A DNA stretch of 64,000 nucleotides from SZUA-36 sp963759155 (GCA_963759155.1 CAVWXX010000005.1:558001-622000), one strand, 5' to 3'; shown: positions 8,028 to 17,543, counted from the stretch's first letter. Program-made: numbers and translations. The notes: generated from the sequence alone by a model not told the origin.

Positions 8028-8813
8028 ATGACGAAGAAGGCCCGGTTAATATTGTTGCTTTTGCTTATATCGTTTCTGATTGAAGCTTCGCAAGAAAGTT
8101 TTCAGATTATCAACGATAAACAACATCGTACGGTTCGCTATATCCCGTCAGAACCTTCCGGCGATGCGTTGATCCTGGTTCATGGGTTTTCACGAAATGC
8201 CAAGCGGATGGCCGGCCATGCAGAGGCACTTGCCGGTAAGGGCGTAAGTGTTTGGACACCAGACCTTTATAGCCTGATGGGTGGTGCAAGGTCGAGGGCA
8301 AAAAATGTCGAATTCCTGCTGGGCCTTGTGCGCGAACTCTCTCAAACCTATAAAAACGTCAGCCTGGCTGGCCATAGTGCCGGTGGTGCGCTTGCTTTTT
8401 CAGCGACCATCAAGGCGCAACGCGAAGGTATAGACATAGCGCAGTTGATTCTCCTTGATGCAGTACCCTGGTCTGAAACCATTGAGGAGGCCGGCCAGTT
8501 GCAAGCGCTTCCCTTGCTCAGCCTGACCGCTGAATCATCGGCGATGAACGCCAGGCTGAAAGTTGAAAAACTACATGCAGCCATCGAGTTTCCATTCATT
8601 CAGCTACATATTGTCGGCAGCAGTCATGTCGACCCGGAAAACCCGCCCGGCCACTTCTCCAGGTCGCTCACGACCGAAGCCGGACGGCAGCGTTTTGCCG
8701 AGCTATTAGAGCGGTTCGTACTGGACGAGGAATTTGAGGCGTATGTTAATGAGCAGGAAGAACTGGGTTACATCGAGGAAAAGGGATCAAAGGCCTTTTC
8801 CTCTGATGATTGA
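8028..8813 (+). CDS. Exported alpha/beta hydrolase
   Basis: The 261-residue protein starts with a hydrophobic signal segment (residues 5-19) and then an alpha/beta-hydrolase fold: oxyanion loop LVHGFSRN, nucleophile elbow GHSAGG (Ser near 115), and a late His in SSHVDPENPPGHF. The arrangement fits a lipase/esterase-like enzyme in the periplasm; the substrate cannot be read. The C terminus ends in a 30-residue acidic tail. It ends 3 bases from the convergent alcohol dehydrogenase gene. Confidence 0.82.
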   Translation: MTKKARLILLLLLISFLIEASQESFQIINDKQHRTVRYIPSEPSGDALILVHGFSRNAKRMAGHAEALAGKGVSVWTPDLYSLMGGARSRAKNVEFLLGLVRELSQTYKNVSLAGHSAGGALAFSATIKAQREGIDIAQLILLDAVPWSETIEEAGQLQALPLLSLTAESSAMNARLKVEKLHAAIEFPFIQLHIVGSSHVDPENPPGHFSRSLTTEAGRQRFAELLERFVLDEEFEAYVNEQEELGYIEEKGSKAFSSDD

Positions 8814-8815
8814 AA

Positions 8816-10018
8816 TCAAGGCAGCAATTTCTCCAGTAGCGCCGTCGCATCGTCACGAGTCATGTAGCGAGGTACGCCATAGGTGCCGTGGGCTTCTGCA
8901 AATGCACGGTCGATAATCTTGTTGAAATCTTCGCGCTTGAGCTCCTTGATACGGTCGGGTATTTGCATTTGCGCATTAAGTTCGCGGATACGCGCAATAA
9001 AGGCATCCGCCAGCTCTGTATCAAATGCGCCTTTCTCGCCAATATTGGAAACCCGGGCAAGGTCGGCCAGTCGTTTGGCACAGTTGGGCTTGGAGAAATC
9101 CAGCACATAGGGCATTACGATGGCATTGGCCAGCCCATGCGGCACGTGGTAAAGACCGCCGAGTTGGTGTGAGATGGCGTGGATATAGCCGACACCCGCA
9201 CGTGTAAAGGCAAGACCGGCCATGCTGGCAGCCACCGCCATACGTTCACGTGCTTCCAGGTTCTGGCCGTCGGTGTAGGCAGTCAAGAGGTTACGCATGA
9301 TGCTGGCTGTTGCCATACGCGCCAATTCATCGGTTTCAGGCATGGCAATGGCAGAGACGTAGGCCTCAACCGCATGTGTCAGGGCATCCATCCCGGTGGG
9401 TGCAGTGATGAAGGGTGGCAACCCCACCATGAGTTTAGGGTCGAGCGCGATCATGTCCGGTACGGTTTTAGGGTCGATAATGGCATGCTTCATCTGAGCG
9501 GCCTTGTCAGATACAACGGCTGCGATGGTTACTTCGGCGCCCGTGCCGGCGGTTGTCGGAATAGCGTAGAAAGGCAGGCAACGCTTGCGTGGCAGGGAAT
9601 ACAGCCAGATCCCGGTTAATTTGGATGGGTGACAGTCGTTGGCATGGCTAAGCAGAATGGCCTTTGCGCCATCGATCGATGATCCACCGCCCACGGCAAT
9701 CACGGCGTCCGGATTGAAATCCTTCAGACGTTCGACGCCCTTGAGTACGAGGTCGTAATCCGGATCGGGTACGATGTCGTCAAATACCTCGACCTTGACC
9801 TTGCTGTCTTTCATTAACTCAATGAGTGGATCCACTAATCCGAGCTGTAGCAATGGCCCGTCGGTAATCACCATCACCCGCTTGACGCCAAGACCGATAA
9901 TCTCGCGGACCAATGATAATGAGGCATCAGGCCCTACGAATGAGAAGGGTTTGGGAAAGCTCAGCATGCGTACAACCAAGCCCAGCATTGTCACCATGAC
10001 ACGACTAAAAATATGCAT
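8816..10018 (-). CDS. Iron-containing alcohol dehydrogenase
   Basis: The 400-residue protein is a group III (iron-dependent) alcohol dehydrogenase that interconverts alcohols and aldehydes with NAD(P). It carries the nucleotide-binding GGGSSIDGAKA at 110-120, the TTAGTGAE loop, the metal-site segment GMDALTHAVEAYVS at 209-222 and the downstream histidines of HAISHQLGG and HVPHGLANA. I start at the ATG at 10018, which has AGGAG seven bases upstream; the open frame extends 43 codons further without conserved sequence. The substrate is unknown. It is transcribed away from the methyltransferase gene. Confidence 0.93.
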   Translation of the reverse strand: MHIFSRVMVTMLGLVVRMLSFPKPFSFVGPDASLSLVREIIGLGVKRVMVITDGPLLQLGLVDPLIELMKDSKVKVEVFDDIVPDPDYDLVLKGVERLKDFNPDAVIAVGGGSSIDGAKAILLSHANDCHPSKLTGIWLYSLPRKRCLPFYAIPTTAGTGAEVTIAAVVSDKAAQMKHAIIDPKTVPDMIALDPKLMVGLPPFITAPTGMDALTHAVEAYVSAIAMPETDELARMATASIMRNLLTAYTDGQNLEARERMAVAASMAGLAFTRAGVGYIHAISHQLGGLYHVPHGLANAIVMPYVLDFSKPNCAKRLADLARVSNIGEKGAFDTELADAFIARIRELNAQMQIPDRIKELKREDFNKIIDRAFAEAHGTYGVPRYMTRDDATALLEKLLP

Positions 10019-10165
10019 TTTTAAACTCCTCATGCAGTACTGTGAATGGTAATTCAACGCTTCACATAACGATAGCTTTCCCTCATGTCTTTGTGGGTAA
10101 TTTTTCAAGTTGACCGCCAAAGTGCTAAAATTACAGGAACCATACAACCCGCTTGCGTGACCGGG

Positions 10166-10924
10166 ATGAGCCGTTTATACAGGTTAGCCTCAACTTACCG
10201 CCGGGGATTTTTCCTGGCTATGGCGGGGTTTATTGTATTGGCCACATGGCCCGCCGCGGCTGAAGACTTCCAGACACTGCGTGCACAGCTGGTCGAAGAA
10301 ATTTCCCAGGATGTTATGGACACGCGCGGCTACATCGGTAAAAGCAGCCTGGACGATCGCGTGATGCGGGTCATCGGCCTGGTCGGGCGACACCGGTTTG
10401 TCCCTGCACACCTGCAATCGCAGGCATATGAAAACCGGCCCTTGCCCATCGGTTATGGGCAGACAATTTCACAACCTTATATCGTTGCCCTGATGACGGA
10501 TTTGCTGGAGTTGGAGCCAGGTGATGTCGTGCTGGAGATCGGTACAGGTTCGGGCTACCAGGCTGCGATCTTATCGAGGCTGGTCAGCCGGGTTTACACC
10601 ATTGAAATTATTCCGGAGCTGGCCGAATCGGCTAAAAAGCGTCTGCAGCGTCTGGGTTTTGAGAATGTCGAGGTGAAAAACGCCGACGGCTATTTTGGCT
10701 GGCAGGATCATGCACCTTTTGATGCCATTATTGTCACCGCTGCCAGCAGTCATATTCCACCGCCACTGGTGAAGCAATTGAAGCCCGGTGGGATAATGGT
10801 GATTCCGGTGGGGGCCATGTTCCAGGTGCAGCAATTGAGCCTGATGAGAAAAACCCTGGATGGAGAACTGACAACCCGTCAGATTTTACCGGTCAGGTTT
10901 GTGCCGTTTACCGGTGAACACTAG
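10166..10924 (+). CDS. pcm: Protein-L-isoaspartate O-methyltransferase, exported form
   Basis: The enzyme transfers a methyl group from SAM to isoaspartate in damaged proteins. The family core is clear: PIGYGQTISQPYIVA, the SAM-binding VLEIGTGSGYQAAIL and the later IIVTAAS..IPP. Unlike the classic cytoplasmic Pcm, residues 1-35 form a basic start plus hydrophobic signal with a WPAAAED cleavage site, so the mature enzyme should be periplasmic; such long pcm homologues are known in other Proteobacteria. I start at the ATG at 10166. The stop lies inside the start region of the next gene, so the two genes overlap and are likely cotranscribed. Confidence 0.88.
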   Translation: MSRLYRLASTYRRGFFLAMAGFIVLATWPAAAEDFQTLRAQLVEEISQDVMDTRGYIGKSSLDDRVMRVIGLVGRHRFVPAHLQSQAYENRPLPIGYGQTISQPYIVALMTDLLELEPGDVVLEIGTGSGYQAAILSRLVSRVYTIEIIPELAESAKKRLQRLGFENVEVKNADGYFGWQDHAPFDAIIVTAASSHIPPPLVKQLKPGGIMVIPVGAMFQVQQLSLMRKTLDGELTTRQILPVRFVPFTGEH

Positions 10925-13385
10925 CACCCATAGTGATCTTTCCCGGTCTCACCCGCTGCAGCCTCGTTCTACATTACCCGGTCTGCCTCTAATCTCCATC
11001 GCCCTTATTTCTGCAGCCACGCTGGCTTACGAAATCCTGCTCATGCGCTTGTTTTCAATTATCCAATGGCATCATTTTGCCTATATGATGATCAGCCTGG
11101 CGTTACTCGGGTACGGGGCCAGTGGTACATTTGTGTTTTTGTTCCGGCGCTGGCTGGCGCAACGGTTTTTGACCGCCTACCTCGTCAATGCCGTACTCTT
11201 CGGTATCAGCGCTATGGCTTGTTTCCGGCTCGCGCAAGCCGTTCCATTCAATGCTTTGGAGGTGCTCTGGGACCCGCTGCAGCCGTTGTGGCTGGGGCTG
11301 GTATTTCTACTGCTTTTTATACCGTTTTTTTGTGCTGCCAACTGTATCTGCCTGGCTTTTTCACATTACCCCGGCCGGCTTCATCGCATTTACTGTTATG
11401 ACTTGTCGGGCGCCGGCATCGGTGCTGCAGCTATTATTGGACTGTTGTTTATTGTGTCGCCATCCACGGCATTGCAGGCGGTCGCAGCAACGGGTTTGCT
11501 GGCCGCCGCCGTGGCATGGTGGGAGGCCGGGGTCCGGCCACGCTGGCCAACACTGTTGTTTATATTGGCAGCGGTCGTGTTGTTGTTGCCGGTGGCTGGG
11601 TTTTCTTTGAATGTGTCCGAGTTCAAGGGCTTGAGTCAATCATTGCGAGTACTCAACGCGAAACAAATTGACCAGCGATCAAGCCCCCTGGGCCTGTTGA
11701 CCACGGTGGAAAGCCCGTCGATTCCATTCCGTCATATACCAGGCTTGAGTCTTAATACGCCCGGACAAATTCCGGAACAACTGGGGCTGTTCACCGACGC
11801 CGACTCATTGAGCGTGTTAACCCGGTTTGATGGTGAGCTGGAAGAGCTTGAGTACCTTGATTATCAGTCGTCAGCTTTACCCTACCACCTGTTGCCAAAA
11901 CCTGGTGTGCTGGTGCTGGGTGCCGGCGGCGGTGCACACGTGCTGCAGGCCTTGTACCACCGTGCGAACCACGTGGATGCCGTGGAGCTCAACCCGCAGG
12001 TGGTGGAGTTGGTCAACCGGAAGTTCGGCAGTTTTACCGGGGCGCTTTACGGCTTACGTGGTGTGACGGTGCACCAAAAGGAGGCCAGGGGCTTCGTTGT
12101 TGCCAGCAGACATCGCTATGATTTAATTCAAGTAGCCCTGCTGGACTCGTTCAGCGCGTCTTCCGCCGGTCTCTATGCGCTCAGCGAAAACTACCTGTAC
12201 ACGGTTGAGGCGTTTTCCGAATACCTGCAACACCTGCAAGCAGGCGGAATACTCAGTATCACCCGCTGGATGAAAACACCGCCGCGGGACGGCCTGAAAA
12301 TACTGGCTACCGCGATCGAGACGCTGAAGCAGGCGGGGGTAGCTGAACCGGGCCGGCAGATGGCCATGATCAGAAGTTGGAACACCAGTACCCTGCTCGT
12401 GAAAAACGGCCCCTTCAGTGATGACGACATCCATAAGCTGAAAACATTTTGCAGTCAACGGTGGTTTGATCTGGCGTTTTACCCGGGTATGAAGGCCAGT
12501 GAAGCCAACCGCTATAACCAATTGCAACGACCCTGGTACTTTGAGGCTGCCGTGGAGTTACTGGGGCCGGCGCCCTCGGTTTTCATGGATGCATACAAGT
12601 TCAACATTCGACCGGCCACAGACGACCGGCCCTATTTTTCCCATTTTCTCAAGTGGCAAACATTGCCCGAATTGCTGGCTTTGCGAAACCGTGGTGGTAG
12701 TTCGTTGCTGGAGTGGGGTTACCTGATACTTGTCGCCACCCTGCTAACGGCCTTGATGGCCAGTCTGTTGCTGGTGTTACTGCCTTTGTGGGTAAAGCGC
12801 CGTAGCAGTTCACGGGCGGGTGGCCTGCATTGGCGCATCATTATGTATTTTTCTGCCATCGGCACGGCCTTCATGTTTGTCGAAATTGCCTTCATTCAGA
12901 AGTTTATTCTGTTCCTGCATCATCCACTGTATGCAGTGTCGGTGGTGCTCTGTGCGTTCCTGGTGTTCGCGGGATTGGGCAGCCTGATGTCAGGACGCTG
13001 GCACGAACATGTTTCCCTGCTCAAAATCACTTCGGGTATTGGACTGATTTGTGTTCTCTATATCTTGTTGTTGCCGTGGCTATTCAACGCCCTGGTTCAG
13101 CTTCCCGGCGAACTCAAAATACTCGCATCCGCATTGTTAATTGCGCCGCTGGCATTCCTGATGGGTATGCCTTTCCCGCTCGGCCTGGATTCGGTTTCAA
13201 ACGAACGACCATCCTGGATACCCTGGGCATGGGGAATTAACGGGTGTGCCTCGGTGGTAAGCGCAATACTGGCAACCTTGCTCGCCATTCATCTCGGTTT
13301 CAGGTTTGTTGTGTTTATGGCGGTTGTACTTTACCTGCTGGCCGCCCTGGTCTTACCGGAAAAGCATCTCCGCAGCCCTGAATAG
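10914..13385 (+). CDS. Membrane protein with spermidine-synthase-like domain
   Basis: This is a protein of about 823 residues with three parts: an N-terminal bundle of about seven membrane helices (30-230), a central Rossmann domain of the aminopropyltransferase/SAM-methyltransferase type (VLVLGAGGGAHVL, DAVELNPQVVELV, then YDLIQVALLDSFSAS), and a C-terminal helix bundle (610-820). The order fits fused spermidine-synthase-like membrane proteins whose substrate is unproven. The start is uncertain: GTG at 10914 or TTG at 10899. Either overlaps the pcm gene, so SAM-dependent pcm and this gene form one operon. It may be a transporter-coupled transferase; that is inference. Confidence 0.85.
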   Translation: MNTSTHSDLSRSHPLQPRSTLPGLPLISIALISAATLAYEILLMRLFSIIQWHHFAYMMISLALLGYGASGTFVFLFRRWLAQRFLTAYLVNAVLFGISAMACFRLAQAVPFNALEVLWDPLQPLWLGLVFLLLFIPFFCAANCICLAFSHYPGRLHRIYCYDLSGAGIGAAAIIGLLFIVSPSTALQAVAATGLLAAAVAWWEAGVRPRWPTLLFILAAVVLLLPVAGFSLNVSEFKGLSQSLRVLNAKQIDQRSSPLGLLTTVESPSIPFRHIPGLSLNTPGQIPEQLGLFTDADSLSVLTRFDGELEELEYLDYQSSALPYHLLPKPGVLVLGAGGGAHVLQALYHRANHVDAVELNPQVVELVNRKFGSFTGALYGLRGVTVHQKEARGFVVASRHRYDLIQVALLDSFSASSAGLYALSENYLYTVEAFSEYLQHLQAGGILSITRWMKTPPRDGLKILATAIETLKQAGVAEPGRQMAMIRSWNTSTLLVKNGPFSDDDIHKLKTFCSQRWFDLAFYPGMKASEANRYNQLQRPWYFEAAVELLGPAPSVFMDAYKFNIRPATDDRPYFSHFLKWQTLPELLALRNRGGSSLLEWGYLILVATLLTALMASLLLVLLPLWVKRRSSSRAGGLHWRIIMYFSAIGTAFMFVEIAFIQKFILFLHHPLYAVSVVLCAFLVFAGLGSLMSGRWHEHVSLLKITSGIGLICVLYILLLPWLFNALVQLPGELKILASALLIAPLAFLMGMPFPLGLDSVSNERPSWIPWAWGINGCASVVSAILATLLAIHLGFRFVVFMAVVLYLLAALVLPEKHLRSPE

Positions 13386-13554
13386 GGTAGCTGTTTAAAC
13401 CGATCGACTCTGTTCACCATCCAATCTTGTAAGCGAATCCACGGGGCGTCCGTGGAACTGCCTGGACGTAACGGGTTGTTATCAGATTCAATTGAACGCT
13501 TTTTGCGTGCTGAACTGGCCAAACCGGGTACCAAAACATCTAAAGGAGTGATCA

Positions 13555-14160
13555 ATGAATATTTATTTGAAGTTTCTTACCGCAGTGACAGTAGCAGCTC
13601 TGATGGTATTACCGGCAATGACCATGGCCTCAGATAGCCACAGCACGTTAAACAAGAGTATTCGCATCGACGATGGCTCAATGGCTGGTGATGTTGACTC
13701 GGTGAATGGTTCGATTCGTATCGGCGCCGGCTCGTTTGTTGAGTCAGTGGATTCGGTCAACGGCTCGATCAAGCTGGATAATGACGTCACGGTTGATAAG
13801 GGTATTGATGCGGTCAATGGTTCGGTTACCCTTGCAGCGGGTTGTGAGGTAGGTGGCAATGTCGAGACGGTCAACGGTGGTATCAAGATCGAAAACACCA
13901 GGGTTGCCGGTGATGTAGAGACAATTAATGGTCAGCTTCGAATCCTGCAAGGGTCTGAAGTGTCAGGTAATGTCCTGGTGCGCAAACCCAAAGGCTGGAG
14001 TTCCAATAAATGGCGCAAACCGGTAAAAGTTGAAATCGGTCAGGATGTAATCATTCACGGAGACCTGATATTCGAACATGCGGTTGAACTCGACCTCCAT
14101 GATACCGCGAGGGTTGGTGAGATTATCGGTGAAAAGGTCGAGATGGTTAGCAGCTCTTAG
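13555..14160 (+). CDS. Exported repeat protein, beta-solenoid type
   Basis: The 201-residue protein has a signal peptide (1-25, ending MTMASDS) and then five to six repeats of about 18-19 residues with the pattern (S/T)(V/I)NG(S/G)(I/V)-x-(I/L), centred near residues 33, 51, 69, 88, 107 and 125, followed by a non-repeated 65-residue end. The regular spacing suggests a right-handed beta-helix like polymer-forming bactofilin or DUF4097-type adhesins, placed outside the cytoplasm. AAAGGAG sits just upstream of the ATG. It has its own strong terminator, so it is a single-gene unit. Confidence 0.8.
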   Translation: MNIYLKFLTAVTVAALMVLPAMTMASDSHSTLNKSIRIDDGSMAGDVDSVNGSIRIGAGSFVESVDSVNGSIKLDNDVTVDKGIDAVNGSVTLAAGCEVGGNVETVNGGIKIENTRVAGDVETINGQLRILQGSEVSGNVLVRKPKGWSSNKWRKPVKVEIGQDVIIHGDLIFEHAVELDLHDTARVGEIIGEKVEMVSSS

Positions 14161-14167
14161 ATAATAT

Positions 14168-14200
14168 GGTAGAAAAGGGTTTAGAGCCCTTTTCTACCTT
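14168..14200. terminator. Strong bidirectional terminator
   Basis: GGTAGAAAAGGG pairs perfectly with CCCTTTTCTACC around a short loop and is followed by TTTT on the plus strand, with A-rich sequence on the other side. It separates the convergent solenoid-protein and PPK2 genes and can serve both. Confidence 0.85.
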
Positions 14201-14212
14201 TTCCTCTGGTTG

Positions 14213-15154
14213 TTAATGCCCCTTGTGAGTTGACAGATATCTGTCGGCCTCTTGGGCATTATGTATCACATCCACGATGTCAGGGTCTGGCACGATACGC
14301 TCGGTGGCGCTGCCCTTTTTCGGGTAGTCAATTTGAGAAATGACATAACGCATGGCCTCCTTGCGGGCCACGTCCTTATTGTTACCATTAATTACGACCC
14401 ATGGACTCTTGGGTGTTGAGGTCATTCTGAACATCTTGGCTTTGTAGTCGCTATAAGCCTCCCAGTTTTGCTGAGCAACCGCGTCAACCGTACTCATCTT
14501 CCACATGTGTAGCGGCTCCGTCTTACGTTTTGAAAGACGTCTCTTTTGCTCCTTGCGTTCGATGGAGAACCAGAATTTGATGATCCTGACGCCATCATTG
14601 ACGAGGGACTCCTCCAGCGTAACGATGTAACTCATGAACTCTTCGTGTTTTTCCATGCTGCAGAAACCCATTACCGGCTCAACGACTGCCCGGTTGTACC
14701 AGGAACGGTCGAAAAAAACGATCTCTCCAGGATCCGGCAGATGCTGAATGTAGCGCTGAAGAAACCATTGTCCACGCTCGACTTCGGTTGGCTTGGTGAG
14801 GGCGACTATCCTGTAATGACGGGGGTTGAGGAAGCGGACAAAACGCATGATTCCACCACCTTTTCCGGCCGTATCACGCCCTTCGAAGATGATTAATAGT
14901 CGTTCAGATTCATTCGCAAGGTTAGTTTGCAGGTGGACAAGTTCAGTCTGAAGTGAAATGTATTCAGGGTCGGTTTCGAGCGAGTGAAGTTGCATATCTT
15001 CATCCCAAAGTTCAGCAAAGAAATAATCATATCGCCCATTCGCGACCGCTTGATGTCTAAGCCCCGGTGCACCGGATGGGCTCTTGTATGCCAGGGCTGG
15101 CTGTTCAAACTGTCTCCAATATGATTCTACTACGAGTGAAAGCCGGACAACCAC
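14213..15154 (-). CDS. ppk2: Polyphosphate kinase 2
   Basis: The 313-residue protein transfers phosphate between polyphosphate and nucleotides in the cytoplasm. It has the PPK2 Walker A EGRDTAGKGG at 91-100, the following GGIMRFVRFLNPRHYRIVAL block, the Walker B FFDRSWYNRAVVEP and the lid region KRRLSKRKTEPL. The single-domain size suits class I, and the direction (NDP phosphorylation or polymer synthesis) cannot be read. The start is uncertain: a GTG at 15154 gives an N-terminal extension of about 55 residues before the conserved region. With ppgK at 0.2 kb it indicates active polyphosphate use. Confidence 0.92.
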   Translation of the reverse strand: MVVRLSLVVESYWRQFEQPALAYKSPSGAPGLRHQAVANGRYDYFFAELWDEDMQLHSLETDPEYISLQTELVHLQTNLANESERLLIIFEGRDTAGKGGGIMRFVRFLNPRHYRIVALTKPTEVERGQWFLQRYIQHLPDPGEIVFFDRSWYNRAVVEPVMGFCSMEKHEEFMSYIVTLEESLVNDGVRIIKFWFSIERKEQKRRLSKRKTEPLHMWKMSTVDAVAQQNWEAYSDYKAKMFRMTSTPKSPWVVINGNNKDVARKEAMRYVISQIDYPKKGSATERIVPDPDIVDVIHNAQEADRYLSTHKGH

Positions 15155-15236
15155 AATCCGGCACTCAAATTCTGATCGTTGCCCGGAAAAATCAAGCCCG
15201 GATCAAAGTGTCACCTCTTTGTGCGCAGAACCACAC

Positions 15237-16064
15237 TCAAGGTCGCAGGTGCCGGTCCAAAAATGTACCGATCACAGATTGGTATTGATGTCTGTTCAAC
15301 AGGAACCCGCCATTATGGTCTCCCGAAATCATTAGCATCTCTTTTGGCTCCGGTGCTGCGGCGAAAACCGCCTGGCCCATATCAAACGGGATAATTTCAT
15401 CCTGTTGACTGTGTATGACGAGCAGGGGGCTTGAGACGAGCTTTACGTGTTCTTTCACGGGGTACTTCAGGCGAGTGAAGACCCGCGCCGGGAGGAAAGG
15501 GTACAGGTGGTCAGCCATGTCGGGGACGGAGGTAAAGCAGGATTCGAGAATGACCACGGCCGGTGTGGTGCGGCCGGCGAGTCGGGATGCCACTGCGCCG
15601 CCGAGTGAACGGCCAAAAATGACTATTTTTTCAGATGCAATGCCCCGCTCATTGACCAGGTAATCCCATGCGGTTTGCGCGTCGATGTAGGTGCCTTGTT
15701 CACTGGTCTTACCACTACTCTGCCCATAACCACGGTAATCGAATATCAGAACGTCCAGCTTGAGTTCATTGAAAATCTCAATGCTGTCCAGGCGGTGCGA
15801 GATATTACCGGCATTGCCGTGAAAGAACAGGACAGTCCCGACGGAATCGGTAGCCGGGACGTACCAGCCATGCAGAACCTCATTATCAGGGGTTGTCAGC
15901 GAAACATCTTCAAAATCAAGGCCGATATCGCCCGGTGATGCGGTAAGCGCACGCCCCGGAACATTGGCAAGAAATAACATCTTTCCCTGCAGCAGGTAGA
16001 GCATAAGCATCAATACGAGAGACATGCTGACCGCAAAGATCAGGATATTTACCAGAGTCCGCAT
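15237..16064 (-). CDS. Membrane-anchored alpha/beta hydrolase (BEM46/YfhR-like)
   Basis: The 275-residue protein has an N-terminal membrane anchor (6-26) and an alpha/beta-hydrolase domain: oxyanion FFHGNAGN, the FDYRGYGQSSG strand, nucleophile GRSLGG, the Asp region HSQQDEIIPF and the His region SGDHNGG. This is the ABHD13/BEM46/YfhR group of serine hydrolases, mostly of unknown substrate. GGAAAGGA precedes the ATG. It lies 82 bases upstream of the PPK2 gene on the same strand and may be cotranscribed with it. Confidence 0.88.
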   Translation of the reverse strand: MRTLVNILIFAVSMSLVLMLMLYLLQGKMLFLANVPGRALTASPGDIGLDFEDVSLTTPDNEVLHGWYVPATDSVGTVLFFHGNAGNISHRLDSIEIFNELKLDVLIFDYRGYGQSSGKTSEQGTYIDAQTAWDYLVNERGIASEKIVIFGRSLGGAVASRLAGRTTPAVVILESCFTSVPDMADHLYPFLPARVFTRLKYPVKEHVKLVSSPLLVIHSQQDEIIPFDMGQAVFAAAPEPKEMLMISGDHNGGFLLNRHQYQSVIGTFLDRHLRP

Positions 16065-16175
16065 GTGGGTCCTTTCCTCGCAATACGAGCCCGGAAAGCC
16101 CCGAATAAGGGTCTTGCCATTTATCGGTTCCAGGCGTTAAATCGTAGTATATCGCACCGATCAGGCCACTGGATT

Positions 16176-16556
16176 ATGCCGTACGCATTGCTTGCAGACT
16201 TTGTACTCCTATTGCACGCGACCTTTATCCTGTTTGTCGTATTTGGCGGCCTGCTTGTGTTATGGCGTCGCCACCTGATCTGGCTGCATATCCCGGCTGC
16301 CGGTTGGGGTATTCTCATTGAATTGCGGGGATGGATTTGCCCGCTGACCTACCTGGAGAACGATTTGCGGGTCGCAGCCGGTGGCAGGGGATATGCCGGT
16401 GGATTTGTTGACCACTACCTGGTGCCACTGGTTTATCCCCCGGCACTCACCCATGAAACACAGATCATGCTGGGTTTGGCGCTGTTGCTAGTTAACGTGG
16501 TTATCTACGCGGTGGTCTGGCGGCGCACTCTATCTGCTCAGGTCACCAAACTCTGA
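16176..16556 (+). CDS. DUF2784 family membrane protein
   Basis: The 126-residue protein has four hydrophobic segments and the features of DUF2784: an LLHATFILFVVFGG first helix, the WGILIELRGWICPLTYLEN loop and a late FVDHYLVPLVYP. The function of the family is unknown. I start at the ATG at 16176, which gives the family's usual N terminus; the open frame goes up to 16065 without conserved sequence. Its 3' end overlaps the convergent CPBP gene by 27 bases. Confidence 0.85.
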   Translation: MPYALLADFVLLLHATFILFVVFGGLLVLWRRHLIWLHIPAAGWGILIELRGWICPLTYLENDLRVAAGGRGYAGGFVDHYLVPLVYPPALTHETQIMLGLALLLVNVVIYAVVWRRTLSAQVTKL

Positions 16557-17378
16557 CCTACCCTTCCTCCAGAAAAAAACCGCGAAAGCAAAAGCTACCA
16601 GGGCCGGTACAGCGCCAAACTCGTTCACGTACCAGGCAGAACTTTCATTCTCAACGGTCAGGGGTGTGAATACTTTTTGTAGAAAGACATTGGCACTCAT
16701 GTGGAATATCACGGCCGTCCACAAGCTGCCGGTCTTCAAGCGCAGGTAGGTCATGATCACGGAATAAGAGACCAGGAGTAGCGTAAAAAAGAAGAGCTGG
16801 TAGTACAGGGGTGTTACATCATTACCATAAAAACCCTTGAACATCATCGGCCAGTGCCACAGCGACCATATCAGCCCGCTTACCAGCGCCACATTGGTGA
16901 AAGACATGAACCTGGCGAGTTCCGGTACCAGGAAACCTCTCCAGCCAATTTCCTCGCCGAGAACTGAAGGCAGTAATAAAATGAAGCTGTAGGACGCGGT
17001 AAGACATAGGTGAAAAAGAATAATGCCCGAACTGCTCCAGTCAGGAAGGTTGTAGGCTTGCATCTGCTCAAGTACAAACCCGGTGTTGTACCAACCACCC
17101 CAACCTGTAAACCAGATGATCAAATAGGCCAAAGTAGCGATCGCAAGCGGTAGCAGATAGCTTAACCACTGATATTTCCAATTCCCCCAACCCCAGCCTA
17201 ATGATGCCAGGTCCTTTTTTCTGATCAGACAGGTCAGAATCGTGGCAACACCGACCGACAGCATGACCGGGGTGGCCCTGCCCAGTCTGAAGAGCAGCCA
17301 GTACCCGCCTGCTGTGCAAACGACCAGCAATACCAGGAATACGGCAAGGCTGATAGCAGATTCTCTGTAAACCCTCAT
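16530..17378 (-). CDS. CPBP family intramembrane protease
   Basis: The 282-residue multi-helix protein carries the CPBP (CAAX protease/bacteriocin-processing) motifs: EEIGWRGFLVPEL in a mid-protein helix and the later SLWHWP and FHMSANVF blocks that supply the other catalytic residues. Bacterial members cleave membrane peptides or act in bacteriocin immunity; the substrate here is unknown. A second CPBP gene lies at 47.1 kb, with EEFGWRGFALQRL. Confidence 0.9.
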   Translation of the reverse strand: MRVYRESAISLAVFLVLLVVCTAGGYWLLFRLGRATPVMLSVGVATILTCLIRKKDLASLGWGWGNWKYQWLSYLLPLAIATLAYLIIWFTGWGGWYNTGFVLEQMQAYNLPDWSSSGIILFHLCLTASYSFILLLPSVLGEEIGWRGFLVPELARFMSFTNVALVSGLIWSLWHWPMMFKGFYGNDVTPLYYQLFFFTLLLVSYSVIMTYLRLKTGSLWTAVIFHMSANVFLQKVFTPLTVENESSAWYVNEFGAVPALVAFAFAVFFWRKGRSEFGDLSR

Positions 17379-17543
17379 ACGAAACGCCCATCATTGTGAA
17401 ACAGGCTCAGTGGATTTAGTAAACATTTCTTCATATTCAATTGTATGGCTGTAGAAGTGGCTAAAAGTCGAGTCAATATTGACGACTACTTTAGAACATT
17501 CGTTACAACCACCGGTGGAAACGTCACAAATGTTAAGTGTTTC

